64,000 nt of DNA from Paenibacillus chibensis (GTDB taxonomy: Bacteria; Bacillota; Bacilli; Paenibacillales; Paenibacillaceae). Location of the stretch: the NCBI RefSeq assembly GCF_004001045.1, contig NZ_BIMK01000002.1, positions 124,001 to 188,000 of the forward strand. Reading direction: 5' to 3'. The position numbers and the translations under genes were made by a program. A model generated the notes under the pieces. It was not told the DNA's origin, did not search any database, and was given only the letters and a program-made list of their open reading frames with translations. Shown here one piece after another: positions 50,170 through 58,741 of the stretch. Positions within the stretch are counted from its first letter, which is position 1, and each line of letters opens with the position of its first letter.

Positions 50170-50925
50170 TCAGCCGAAACGGCCGGAGATATAATCCTCT
50201 GTTCTCGAATCACGCGGATTGCTGAACAGTGTGTTGGTATCGTCGGCTTCGACGACTTCCCCGTTCAGGAAGAACACCGTGCGACCTGATACGCGGGCGG
50301 CCTGATGCATATTGTGCGTAACCATCACGATCGTATATTTCTCTTTCAGCTCCTGCACCAGCTCTTCGATCTTCAGCGTGGAGATCGGATCCAGTGCGGA
50401 CGTTGCTTCATCCATCAGGAGAATATCCGGCTCGACCGCCAGCGCGCGGGCAATACAGAGACGCTGCTGCTGTCCCCCGGAGAGGCTGAGCGCCGAACGC
50501 TTGAGATAATCCTTCACTTCTTCCCAAAGCGCTGCCTGCCGCAGGCTTTCCTCCACGATCTCATCCAGCTTCTTTTTGTTCTTCACCCCATGCAGACGCG
50601 GACCGTAAGCAATATTGTCGTAGATCGATTTTGGAAAAGGGTTCGGCTGCTGGAATACCATGCCGACGCGTTTGCGGAGCTCCTCGACGAATACATCCTT
50701 GCCATAGATGCCTGCGCCGCCGATTTTGACGGAGCCCTCGATCCGCGTGCCCGTGATCATGTCATTCATCCGGTTCAGCGTCCGAAGCAGTGTCGATTTG
50801 CCGCAGCCGGAAGGACCGATAAAGGCGGTAATTGCCTTTTTCGGAATATCCAGATTTATATTTTTCAAAGCATGAAACTGTTCATAATATAGGTTTAAAT
50901 CTTCAATCTCGATAATGTTTTCCAT
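50170..50925 (-). CDS. pstB: Phosphate ABC transporter ATP-binding protein
   Basis: A 251-residue ABC ATPase that powers high-affinity phosphate import. Walker A is [19 protein letters not shown], typical for PstB; the signature is [19 protein letters not shown]; Walker B is [13 protein letters not shown]. The phosphate binding protein and permeases (PstS, PstC, PstA) are not in this window. Pho-box-like repeats lie 87 bases upstream, so it has its own phosphate-starvation promoter. AAGGAGA lies 12 bases before ATG. Confidence 0.97.
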   Translation of the reverse strand: MENIIEIEDLNLYYEQFHALKNINLDIPKKAITAFIGPSGCGKSTLLRTLNRMNDMITGTRIEGSVKIGGAGIYGKDVFVEELRKRVGMVFQQPNPFPKSIYDNIAYGPRLHGVKNKKKLDEIVEESLRQAALWEEVKDYLKRSALSLSGGQQQRLCIARALAVEPDILLMDEATSALDPISTLKIEELVQELKEKYTIVMVTHNMHQAARVSGRTVFFLNGEVVEADDTNTLFSNPRDSRTEDYISGRFG

Positions 50926-51011
50926 GTTCTATTCAGGTCTCCTTATCGGTTCAATGGGGCATCCCTGGGTTCTATCGTCAAATATGTTTAGGACCTGTGA
51001 CTCTTATCCAT

Positions 51012-51063
51012 TGTAAAACCTCTATGTAAAAGCTGTGTGCCACAATTGTAAACTCTGTGTAAA
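51012..51063 (-). promoter_or_regulatory. PhoP box repeats upstream of pstB
   Basis: On the minus strand TTTACA occurs four times, starting from 51063, 51052, 51030 and 51017. The first three fall on an 11-base grid with a degenerate GGCACA in the gap; the last is 13 bases further on. Direct TTAACA-like hexamers at 11-base spacing are the PhoP-binding pattern of Bacillus. Confidence 0.75.
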
Positions 51064-51088
51064 ATGTGAACCGGGTGTTATCGGGCTA

Positions 51089-52291
51089 TCATCCCGAGGT
51101 AAGTGTCCGCTCGAGCTCTCCCTTCACACCAAGCGCCTGCTTTGCCGTATCCCGCGCCAGCTGGTGCACGGATCTGCCCGTCTTCTCCACGGACCCGACG
51201 GCTTGCTCCAGTTCACCGAACATCCGGCTTCCCTCTGTGAGCTGCTCCGCGCCGGCCTGGATTTGCCGCACCCCTGAAGACGTCAGCCTGCCGGTTTCGG
51301 CTGCAAGCTGACTGATGCGCTCGAGCAGCCCTGAAATATCCGAGGCCAAGTTTCTGGTCTGCGCAGCCAGCGACCGGACCTCGGCCGCCACGATCTGAAA
51401 GCCTCTGCCCTGGCTGCCTGCATGCGCAGCCTCAATCGAGGCGTTGATGGCCAGCAGTCCGCTCCGGTCCGCCAGCTCCGCAATGCCTTGCGTCAGCGAG
51501 GATATTTTCCCCGCGTCCTCGATCAGCCGCGCCACCTGCTTCTCGTTCCGATTCATATGCGCGACGGCTTCCTCGTATGACTGACTCGCTTCGTCCAGCT
51601 TAAGCCTTCCTTCCGACGTCCACTGCTTCATGCGCAGGCATTCCTCTAACGTAAGACTGGCCGCTTCGGCCACCTCGCCCAAGGACATTTCCATTCCACT
51701 GACATGGCTATAGTTTTCGGAGACCGTCGCCTTGCGCTGCTCCTCGGCTTCCATCTGCAGCTGCCCCGACATCTTGAGCAAATCCTGAACAGTCAAAACT
51801 CCCGCAAACCGGTCATTCTCCGTCACAATGACGCAGTCATAAAACCGGGATTCGGGTCTTTCCAACGCACGCTGAATCATATGTACCGGATCTTCGTTGA
51901 TGTCCATCACCAGAATATCCTCTTCGGCGAATTTCTTCACAGAACGGTCGAAATACAGATCCGCCGCAAATCGGCCGGTAAGCTTCCGGTAAAACGCATC
52001 CTTCATCAGCAGCCCTTCCGGACGCTGGTCTGGTCCGCAAATGACCATGCACGGAATATGAGGATTTGCCTTTAGCATGCCCAGCGCTTCCTTGCAGGTA
52101 ACCGATGCCGTCAAAGCCGGCACGGTCCGGCAGCATTCAGCGGCAGATACAACCGATATTTTCTTTTCTGCCAACGCGGCGGCAGCAAATCCCTCTGTGC
52201 CTAATGGATTGGATTCTGCCTCTTTCTTTCTCTCCTTGAATCCCTCTTGCTGTGTGATGCTCGTTCTGTTCTCCGCTTGCAGCGTGCTCAA
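51089..52291 (-). CDS. Soluble CBS-domain protein with chemoreceptor signalling domain
   Basis: A 400-residue protein with no membrane segment. Residues about 55-175 hold a pair of CBS-like modules (ALTASVTCKEALGMLKANPH; RFYDCVIVTENDRFAGVLTV). A coiled coil follows, and residues about 230-385 form a short methyl-accepting-chemotaxis signalling domain with the tip LLAINASIEAAHAGSQGRGF and VAAEVRSLAAQTRNLASDIS. CBS pairs usually bind adenosine nucleotides, so a cytoplasmic receptor for such a ligand is likely (inference). The start is TTG, with GGGGGAG six bases before it. It sits between phoP and pstB-phoU on the same strand. Confidence 0.85.
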   Translation of the reverse strand: MSTLQAENRTSITQQEGFKERKKEAESNPLGTEGFAAAALAEKKISVVSAAECCRTVPALTASVTCKEALGMLKANPHIPCMVICGPDQRPEGLLMKDAFYRKLTGRFAADLYFDRSVKKFAEEDILVMDINEDPVHMIQRALERPESRFYDCVIVTENDRFAGVLTVQDLLKMSGQLQMEAEEQRKATVSENYSHVSGMEMSLGEVAEAASLTLEECLRMKQWTSEGRLKLDEASQSYEEAVAHMNRNEKQVARLIEDAGKISSLTQGIAELADRSGLLAINASIEAAHAGSQGRGFQIVAAEVRSLAAQTRNLASDISGLLERISQLAAETGRLTSSGVRQIQAGAEQLTEGSRMFGELEQAVGSVEKTGRSVHQLARDTAKQALGVKGELERTLTSG

Positions 52292-52542
52292 GGCTGACTC
52301 CCCCTCCAGAACTTCTCTTTAGCCGCATCATAACTTTAAAATGTTAGCGGGAAATGCTCCTTAGGTCAGAGGAATGTAAAATAACCAAGCCGTACCATCC
52401 CCTCGGAATTGTTTACATTTTAATATATAAAAAAAACGTCTTTCGACGTACCTTCAAAGAAAACAGACCGCGTCTAGCTGAAGTTTTTCTTGCGATTATA
52501 GAATGGTTCAGCTTTGCTGAAAATTTATAAATTCTATAATCT

Positions 52543-52580
52543 AAAAAAAAGCCCCCATCACGTTTCCTGGTGATGAGCGC
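52543..52580 (-). terminator. Terminator overlapping the phoP end
   Basis: On the minus strand CATCACC and GTGATG form the core of a stem extended by GC pairs and followed by eight T. The phoP stop codon lies inside it. Confidence 0.65.
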
Positions 52581-53289
52581 TTCTTTTCTTATTAATAACC
52601 AGCTTATATCCGACGCCGCGGATGGAATCGATATGCACGGAATCCGGATCCAGCTCAAGCTTTTTGCGCAGCGAGCTGACATGGACATCCACGGTCCGCT
52701 GGCCGCCGATATAGTCAAATCCCCAGACCGCATTCATCAAATCGTCACGGGTCAGCACGACTCCCGGTTTGCGGGCAAGATACAATAACACTTCGAATTC
52801 CTTCGGTCTCAGGCTGATGCTTGTGCTGCCCAGCATAACCTCGTATTTCTCGGGGTAAATCTCCAGCTGCCCGAGGCGGATGGCGGAATCCGACGTTTCC
52901 GGAATCACTTCCTCCTTGGCCCCTGATACGCGCCGCAGTACCGTGCCTACACGAGCGAGCAGCTCGGACACGCCAAATGGTTTGGTAATGTAATCGTCTG
53001 CGCCAAGCTTCAGTCCCTGCACCACTTCTTCTTCCGCATTTTTGGCCGTCAAAATAATGACCGGCGTCGTGATGGCATTCCCTCTAAGCTTGCCAAGTAT
53101 TTCGAACCCGTTCATTCCCGGCAGCATCAAATCCAGTATGATCAAATCGAAAGGCTCATGCACTGCACGCTCAAAACCTGAAGTACCGTGATCTTCGATC
53201 GTAACCTCATAACCTTCCTGCGTCAGATTATAGGATAACAATCTGGCCAGAGTCGGCTCATCTTCAATAACCAGCAAACGCTGCGTCAT
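52558..53289 (-). CDS. phoP: Phosphate regulon response regulator PhoP
   Basis: A 243-residue OmpR-family regulator. The receiver domain has the acidic pair IEDEP, phospho-acceptor Asp in LIILDLMLPGMNG and Lys in YITKPFG. The winged helix includes RPKEFEVLLYLARKPG and VDVHVSSLRKKLE, ending IRGVGYKL. It activates phosphate-starvation genes by binding TTAACA repeats. Such repeats lie 55-84 bases upstream of its own start, so it is probably autoregulated. The kinase gene phoR is upstream, with 191 bases between. Confidence 0.92.
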   Translation of the reverse strand: MTQRLLVIEDEPTLARLLSYNLTQEGYEVTIEDHGTSGFERAVHEPFDLIILDLMLPGMNGFEILGKLRGNAITTPVIILTAKNAEEEVVQGLKLGADDYITKPFGVSELLARVGTVLRRVSGAKEEVIPETSDSAIRLGQLEIYPEKYEVMLGSTSISLRPKEFEVLLYLARKPGVVLTRDDLMNAVWGFDYIGGQRTVDVHVSSLRKKLELDPDSVHIDSIRGVGYKLVINKKRSAHHQET

Positions 53290-53343
53290 TTCATAAATAC
53301 CCCCGTTCTAAAAAACAATGGTTTCGGATACTGACAAGCCCAT

Positions 53344-53373
53344 CGTAACACCCGAATGTTAACCCTGTGTAAA
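53344..53373 (-). promoter_or_regulatory. PhoP box repeats upstream of phoP
   Basis: On the minus strand TTTACA-N5-TTAACA-N5-GTGTTA gives three hexamers on an 11-base grid (from 53373, 53362 and 53351). It lies in the phoR-phoP gap and points to a phoP promoter that PhoP itself controls. Confidence 0.7.
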
Positions 53374-53480
53374 AGCAAACGGGCATGGCAGCACCTTTTT
53401 CAAGATTTTATTGAATCTGTAATGAAAACAGGATTAGCGCATCGTTTCGTAAATCGTAAAATTAGGCGCGCGTCTTTATC

Positions 53481-55268
53481 TTATTCCTGCAGCATCGGCA
53501 GTTCAACCGTAAATGTCGTTCCGAGGCCGAGCTCGCTCTCGACCGAAATTTCGCCGTGATGCTGCTCCACCAGATGCTTGACGATCGAGAGCCCCAGACC
53601 GGTACCGCCCGAGCTCCGGGATCTCCCTTTGTCCACCCGGTAAAACCGCTCGAATATGCGCGGCTGGTCTTTTTTCGGAATGCCAATGCCCGTGTCCACG
53701 ATTTTGATCAGCACCTTCTCCGCACCCTCCGCGTCCTGCCGGTCCTGTACGGTCAGCTCCACCTTGCCTCCATCCTGGGTATAGCTGACGGCATTGGACA
53801 GAAGATTAATGAGAATCTGACGCAGCTTGTCCTCGTCCGCTTCCACGAACAGTTCTTCCGGAATATCCGAAGTAAGGGTTATCTTCTTCTTCTTCGCTAC
53901 GGTGGATATCGTATCCATGATCGACGCGCAGAACGAAGCCAGGTGCACAGGCGCATAATCCATCGGCGATCGCTTCGATTCGATTTTGGACAAGTCCAGG
54001 ATATCGCTGATCAGGCGGTTCAGCCGCTCGCTCTCGTCATAGATGATTTGCAGGAAGGACCGCGCGGTTTCCTCATCCTTAACGCCCCCGCCAAGCAGCG
54101 TTTCGGCGAATCCCTTGACCGCAGCCACCGGCGTTTTGAGCTCATGCGAGACGTTGGCGACAAATTCGCTCCGCATATTTTCCAGGCGGCGGATGGCGGT
54201 CACGTCTTGGAGCAGGAACAGCATGCCCTTGAAGGACTGCTCGTCGCCAAACATCGGCACCCCGTCCAGGCGGAGGATGGTTTCCTCCGGCTGATACAAG
54301 ATCCGCTCCTGATGGATGACCTCCCGCTCCGTGATGCCGTCCTTAATCAGCCGTGTCAGCTCGTAATACTGCTTGAGCTCATGGAAGGAACGGCCGCTGA
54401 GCTGGCCGCTGGTGACATGCAGCATTTTTTCCGCCGCCGGGTTGATGAGCGCAATGCTGCCCTCCGCATCCACCAAAAGAATGCCGCTCGTCATATTGTC
54501 GAGTACGCTTTGCAGCAGATCCTCATTATCCCGTATCGTTTGGAGCTGGTTTTGCAGGCTGTCTGCCATGCCGTTGATCGCTTTGGCCAGCTCGCCGATC
54601 TCGTCCTTGCGTTGCATGTTCACCCTGGCATCATATTCCAGCCTGGTTATTCTACCCGCTACTCTTGTGATTTTCTCCAGCGGCGAGGTGAGTCCGGCCG
54701 CGACGCGGTAGCTCACCAGCGCGGCAACCGCGAACAAAATCGCCAGCCCTCCCGCCATGAGCGTCCAGCCTTTGCGAACCCCCTCGTCTACGGAGGCCAG
54801 GCTTACGGACAACCGGATGAACCCGTCATAATTGCCGCCGGAAATAACCGGCACCGCGACATACAGCATATCCTCTTTGAGCGTGGAGCTGTAGCGGATT
54901 GCATATCCGGAGCCCTTTTGAACCGCGTCTACAATCTCTTCGCGTTTGCTGTGGTTGTCCATGTGCTTGGGATCGCTTTCCGAGTCTCCAATGACCGTTC
55001 CGTCCTTTGCAATGAAGGTCACCCTGGAGTCGGTTAAAGCTGCCAGGTCCCGCGACTGCTGAGTATAATAAGATATCGCGCTTTCCCCATCATCAGGGCG
55101 AAAGTCAAAGGTCCGGCTCAGAAGCTTGATCTCGCGGATCATGTTTTCCTCCAGCGCGGAAATATGTGATTTTTTGAATACCTGGGCCATCGTGATGCCC
55201 GCCCCTACCATCGATATTCCGATCATGATCATTAAGATCAGGGTGAGTCTGATACGAAAGGGTCTCAT
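53481..55268 (-). CDS. phoR: Phosphate regulon sensor histidine kinase PhoR
   Basis: A 595-residue membrane kinase. Two N-terminal helices (LILMIMIGISMVGAGITMA and LMAGGLAILFAVAALVSY) flank a roughly 150-residue extracytoplasmic domain. Then follow HAMP (about residues 195-250), PAS (VLDNMTSGILLVDAEGSIAL), HisKA with His in FVANVSHELKTPVAAVKGF, and an ATPase domain ending GGTGLGLSIVKHLVEQHHG. ATG at 55268 has AAGGAAG six bases before it and begins MRPFRIRLT; an upstream in-frame ATG at 55295 has no binding site. The kinase precedes the regulator gene, the reverse of the phoPR order in Bacillus subtilis. Confidence 0.92.
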   Translation of the reverse strand: MRPFRIRLTLILMIMIGISMVGAGITMAQVFKKSHISALEENMIREIKLLSRTFDFRPDDGESAISYYTQQSRDLAALTDSRVTFIAKDGTVIGDSESDPKHMDNHSKREEIVDAVQKGSGYAIRYSSTLKEDMLYVAVPVISGGNYDGFIRLSVSLASVDEGVRKGWTLMAGGLAILFAVAALVSYRVAAGLTSPLEKITRVAGRITRLEYDARVNMQRKDEIGELAKAINGMADSLQNQLQTIRDNEDLLQSVLDNMTSGILLVDAEGSIALINPAAEKMLHVTSGQLSGRSFHELKQYYELTRLIKDGITEREVIHQERILYQPEETILRLDGVPMFGDEQSFKGMLFLLQDVTAIRRLENMRSEFVANVSHELKTPVAAVKGFAETLLGGGVKDEETARSFLQIIYDESERLNRLISDILDLSKIESKRSPMDYAPVHLASFCASIMDTISTVAKKKKITLTSDIPEELFVEADEDKLRQILINLLSNAVSYTQDGGKVELTVQDRQDAEGAEKVLIKIVDTGIGIPKKDQPRIFERFYRVDKGRSRSSGGTGLGLSIVKHLVEQHHGEISVESELGLGTTFTVELPMLQE

Positions 55269-55397
55269 TACCGTCTTCCTTTTCAACAGTTTCATTTTAT
55301 TATTGTAACCTATCTCGAATCTTCAAGCATGAAAAGTTATTTTCCGTCGGGTTCTATAGCTATGAAGCACTGTGGCCCGTAAATTCGGGATAAGAGT

Positions 55398-55403
55398 ATA
55401 ATA
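55398..55403 (+). promoter_or_regulatory. Candidate -10 of the yfbR gene
   Basis: TATAAT lies 62 bases before the TTG start. No convincing -35 was found. Confidence 0.4.
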
Positions 55404-55464
55404 ATAGTGAATTGTTAGGGCTGGATTAAAGCCCGTTATACTTTTTAAAAGGAGCGTAAACGAA

Positions 55465-56091
55465 TTGAACTTTCCATTAGCCGCTTATATGTACCGTTTG
55501 CAATACATCCGGCGCTGGAGCCTGATGCGAAGCACAACTCCCGAAAACGTCGCGGAGCATTCCTTTCACGTATCGCTGCTGACCCATATGCTCTGCCTGA
55601 TCGGCAATACCTTTTTTGATCGCAGGCTGAATGCGGATCATGCCGCCACGATTGCGCTCTATCATGATGCCGCCGAGGTATTCACCGGTGACATAGCCAC
55701 GCCGGTCAAACATAATAACCCGCAGCTGCTCGCGAGCTTCCGTGAAATGGAGCATATTGCCGCCCAGCGCCTGGCCGCGATGGCCCCGCCCGAGCTTCAA
55801 TCCATCTACGCGGATCTTCTCCAGCCTCGCGGGGATGACACCGAGCGGCGCGAGCTTCTTCGTTACGTCAAAGCCGCTGACAGTCTGGATGCTTACCTCA
55901 AATGCGCCTTCGAGGTGGCTTCCGGCAACCGGGAATTCGCTGTAGCCAAAGAGCAAACGCTCGCCAAGGTGAAGCAGCTGCAGCTTCCGGAAGCGGACTA
56001 TTTCCTCGAGCATATGGCACCCAGCTTCGAGATGTCGCTGGATGAGCTGTCCCTGCTATCCCCCGATGCGCATGAGAACAAAAAAGATTGA
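55465..56091 (+). CDS. yfbR: 5'-deoxynucleotidase YfbR-like HD hydrolase
   Basis: A 208-residue HD-domain phosphohydrolase that removes phosphate from deoxynucleoside 5'-monophosphates. The metal ligands are visible in TTPENVAEHSFHVSLL (His), ATIALYHDAAEVFTGDIATP (HD) and VKAADSLDAYLKC (Asp). YfbR hallmark residues Arg and Trp appear in IRRWSLMR near the N-terminus. The start is TTG with AAAGGAG upstream. It is the only plus-strand gene in this stretch, divergent from phoR. Confidence 0.92.
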   Translation: MNFPLAAYMYRLQYIRRWSLMRSTTPENVAEHSFHVSLLTHMLCLIGNTFFDRRLNADHAATIALYHDAAEVFTGDIATPVKHNNPQLLASFREMEHIAAQRLAAMAPPELQSIYADLLQPRGDDTERRELLRYVKAADSLDAYLKCAFEVASGNREFAVAKEQTLAKVKQLQLPEADYFLEHMAPSFEMSLDELSLLSPDAHENKKD

Positions 56092-56116
56092 GCAGAAAAT
56101 TCTGCCCAATCTTTTT
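56081..56116 (+). terminator. Terminator of yfbR
   Basis: AAAAAGATTGAGCAGAA and TTCTGCCCAATCTTTTT form a long stem with one mismatch. The stop codon lies inside the left arm. Confidence 0.85.
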
Positions 56117-56149
56117 ACATTTCATATAGCATCGCTCGCTGAGCGGGAA

Positions 56150-57019
56150 TCAGCCGTTCACGATTTCTCCGCCGTTCACATGGATTACCTGTCCGCTCAC
56201 GTAAGAAGAGTCATTGGATGCCAGGTATACATAAGCGGGAGCGAGCTCCTCCGGCTGTCCCGGACGCTTCATCGGCTGGGTGGAACCGAACTCGCTGACC
56301 TTCTTGGCATCGAACGTGGAAGGAATCAGCGGCGTCCAGATCGGCCCCGGAGCAACCGCATTAACGCGAATGCCCTTTTCCACGACGCTCATGGATAATG
56401 AACGGGTAAAGCTGACGATCGCACCTTTCGTTGCGGAATAATCGATTAGCGTCGGATTGCCTTTATAAGCCGTAATGGAAGCTGTATTCACGATGGAGCT
56501 TCCGCTCTTCAAGTGAGGCATTGCCATTTTGGTCATATGGAACATGCCGAAAATATTGGTTCGGAACGTACGCTCCAGCTGCTCGGCCGTAATGTCCTCT
56601 AATTTTTGCTGCGGATGCTGTTCCGCCGCGTTGTTAATCAGGATATCCAATCCGCCGAGCTCCTGCACCGACTGGTTCACCGCGTTTTTGCAAAAGCCCT
56701 CGTCCCCAATATCCCCGGCAATCAGCAAGCATTTGCGTCCTTCCTGCTCGACCTGACGCTTCGTTTCCTTCGCGTCTTCATGCTCATTCAGATAAATAAT
56801 CGACAGATCGGCGCCTTCCTTGGCAAAGGCTACGGCCACAGCACGTCCGATACCGCTGTCACCGCCCGTGATGATCACTTTTTTGCCTTTCAGCTTCCCT
56901 GCCGCTTGATAATCGCTAGGTTCATATTGGGGGAGCGGATTCATTTCTGATTCGATCCCCGGCTGCTGATTCTGATGCTGCGGAGGCAGCGTTTGTTTAT
57001 TTTGTGAATTTCCTGACAT
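56150..57019 (-). CDS. SDR family oxidoreductase (general-stress YhxC/YhdF type)
   Basis: A 289-residue short-chain dehydrogenase. A polar Gln/Pro-rich leader of about 40 residues precedes the Rossmann motif VIITGGDSGIGRAVAVAFA. NNAAEQ and the catalytic Ser-Tyr-Lys (SITAYKG and DYSATKGAIV) follow, and the end VSGQVIHVNGG is typical. The long leader is shared with the YhxC, YhdF and GsiB-cluster SDRs of Bacillus, often stress-induced; here no sigma-B promoter could be identified. AAAGGAGA precedes ATG. Substrate unknown. Confidence 0.88.
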   Translation of the reverse strand: MSGNSQNKQTLPPQHQNQQPGIESEMNPLPQYEPSDYQAAGKLKGKKVIITGGDSGIGRAVAVAFAKEGADLSIIYLNEHEDAKETKRQVEQEGRKCLLIAGDIGDEGFCKNAVNQSVQELGGLDILINNAAEQHPQQKLEDITAEQLERTFRTNIFGMFHMTKMAMPHLKSGSSIVNTASITAYKGNPTLIDYSATKGAIVSFTRSLSMSVVEKGIRVNAVAPGPIWTPLIPSTFDAKKVSEFGSTQPMKRPGQPEELAPAYVYLASNDSSYVSGQVIHVNGGEIVNG

Positions 57020-57163
57020 GATTTCTTTCTCCTTTCCAAACGAATCTTTTTATACTTCCTTCCATCCATCAACGCAGGATGGCATCCCTTATTAGGATGG
57101 CGTAAAATAAACCCTTATATGCTCCAACGCTTGTTAATTACCACGCACAGACGGTCATCAAAC

Positions 57164-57197
57164 AAAAAAGAGCCTCTCCCTGTAAGCGGAGAAGCTC
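57164..57197 (-). terminator. Terminator of the membrane-protein gene
   Basis: On the minus strand GAGCTTCTCC and GGAGAGGCTC form a stem with internal mismatch, followed by six T. Confidence 0.65.
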
Positions 57198-57219
57198 CTG
57201 ATTCGTTGATTGTTGCCAA

Positions 57220-57645
57220 TTAGATAATGGTTCTGTAAACCATGAAGAACAGCATCACGAGCACGCAAATCGCAATAAGCGCGCTGAGCGTACGGATTTT
57301 GCCCGTCTCTACCGAAATGTCACGTTTGTTCTTAATACCATCCATTGCTAGACGAAGCGGTTTGCCCATCATGCCGCTGATCGCGCCAATAGCCAAGAAC
57401 AAGATTACGATGACAACCATCCAAGGTACCGAATAGTCGCCTTGGCTCATCAGATATCCGCCTGTAAGCAGTTGAATCACCAGCGCAATTTGTGCGTAAG
57501 TATTGAGGCCGCGAATCGCTGCCGCGCTGCCTTCTTGCGCAGGAAGCGACAGCTTGGTCACTTTGCCTACCACGAACGGCAAAATCAAATAGAAGCCAAG
57601 TGCTGCGGCGCCTAAGATATGTATAAACAACATTACCATTGCCAT
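57220..57645 (-). CDS. Small four-helix membrane protein of unknown function
   Basis: A 141-residue protein with four predicted membrane helices (LFIHILGAAALGFYLILPFV; AQIALVIQLLTGGYLM; PWMVVIVILFLAIGAIS; ALIAICVLVMLFFMVY) and a short basic loop (DGIKNKRD) between the third and fourth. The helix pattern is like that of small four-helix membrane proteins, but no family can be named from the sequence. An in-frame TTG lies two codons upstream; ATG at 57645 has GGAGGGAA at good spacing. It is monocistronic, with its own terminator. Confidence 0.75.
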   Translation of the reverse strand: MAMVMLFIHILGAAALGFYLILPFVVGKVTKLSLPAQEGSAAAIRGLNTYAQIALVIQLLTGGYLMSQGDYSVPWMVVIVILFLAIGAISGMMGKPLRLAMDGIKNKRDISVETGKIRTLSALIAICVLVMLFFMVYRTII

Positions 57646-57717
57646 GATCAAATTCCCTCCACGATTTCTATGATTTAGATTACATCCATTATCATTTTAC
57701 ACCAATCAAAAGAAAAG

Positions 57718-57751
57718 AAAACCTCTAATTATGAACAAACTTAGAGGTTTT
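57718..57751. terminator. Terminator of mdh
   Basis: AAAACCTCTAA and TTAGAGGTTTT pair around a 12-base loop, about 30 bases past the mdh stop. Confidence 0.8.
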
Positions 57752-57783
57752 CCCTTTTTATTTATGACCCTGCTTCACGAAAG

Positions 57784-58725
57784 TTACAAGTCCACGACTT
57801 GAATAACGCCCCGAACGGATTCGGCGGATTTGTCCAAAGCGGCCTTTTCATCAGCCGTCAGCTCGAGCTCAAATACTTTCTCGATGCCGTCGCCGCCGAG
57901 GATGGCAGGCACGCCCAGGAACAGATCCTTGTAGCCGTATTCTCCTTCGAGAAGAGCGATCACCGGAATGATCCGCTTCTTGTCTTTGAGAATCGCTTCA
58001 GCCATTTGTACCAGGGACGCTGCAGGTGCATAGTAAGCACTGCCGTTCCCCAGCAGGTTGACGATCTCGCCGCCGCCGACGCGGGTACGCTGAACGATTT
58101 CCTGAATACGTTCGGCAGGAATCAGTGTGTCGATCGGAATGCCGCCCACGTTCGAATAACGAACGAGCGGGACCATATCGTCTCCATGTCCGCCGAGTAC
58201 GAATCCGCGAACATCCTCCACGGAAACATTCAGCTCTTGTGCGATGAACGTGCAATACCGTGCCGTATCCAGTACGCCGGATTGGCCGATAACGCGGTTT
58301 TTAGGAAAGCCGAGCGTATTGTAGGCCACATAAGTCATAGCGTCTACAGGATTGCTCAGAATGATTACAATGGATTCCGGAGCGACTCTTTTTACATTTT
58401 CGCAGACCGCCTTCATGATTCCCGCGTTGGTGTTCACGAGGTCATCACGGCTCATGCCCGGTTTGCGGGCAACGCCTGCAGTGATGATGACGATGTCGGA
58501 ATCGGCAGCGTCGTCATAGTTCGAAGTGCCGGTGATCTGGCTGTCAAAGCCTTGTACCGGACTTGCTTCCATCATATCGAGCGCTTTCCCTTTGGTCGGG
58601 TTCTCAAGCTGCGGAATATCGAGCAGCACCACATTGCCAAGTTCTTTTTGAGCCAGCATCAGAGCAGTCGTTGCACCGGTAAAGCCGGCGCCTACGACAG
58701 TAATTTTTTTGCGAGTCAAAGCCAT
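57784..58725 (-). CDS. mdh: Malate dehydrogenase
   Basis: A 313-residue LDH-like malate dehydrogenase of the TCA cycle. The NAD motif is [18 protein letters not shown]; an Asp (VVLLDIPQ) after the second strand gives NAD preference. Substrate residues are in [23 protein letters not shown] and the catalytic His in [17 protein letters not shown]. Arg in ARKPGMSR marks malate rather than lactate. It follows icd by 16 bases, completing citZ-icd-mdh. Confidence 0.97.
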   Translation of the reverse strand: MALTRKKITVVGAGFTGATTALMLAQKELGNVVLLDIPQLENPTKGKALDMMEASPVQGFDSQITGTSNYDDAADSDIVIITAGVARKPGMSRDDLVNTNAGIMKAVCENVKRVAPESIVIILSNPVDAMTYVAYNTLGFPKNRVIGQSGVLDTARYCTFIAQELNVSVEDVRGFVLGGHGDDMVPLVRYSNVGGIPIDTLIPAERIQEIVQRTRVGGGEIVNLLGNGSAYYAPAASLVQMAEAILKDKKRIIPVIALLEGEYGYKDLFLGVPAILGGDGIEKVFELELTADEKAALDKSAESVRGVIQVVDL

Positions 58726-58741
58726 TGTTTTACCTTCTTCC

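Noticed and set aside
52380-52430. TTTACA-like sequences between phoP and the CBS-receptor gene as further PhoP boxes
   Set aside because: The hexamers are on opposite strands and not on an 11-base grid.
52432-52452. Short ACGTC/GACGT hairpin with T run as a terminator
   Set aside because: The stem is only five or six pairs; a stronger hairpin overlaps the phoP end.
53556-55037. A 493-codon plus-strand open frame over phoR
   Set aside because: Antisense of PhoR with no independent coding evidence.
57020-57130. Sigma-B promoter upstream of the SDR gene (GTTTAT ... GGGATG)
   Set aside because: The spacing of 18 bases exceeds the usual 13-15 and the -10 fits poorly.
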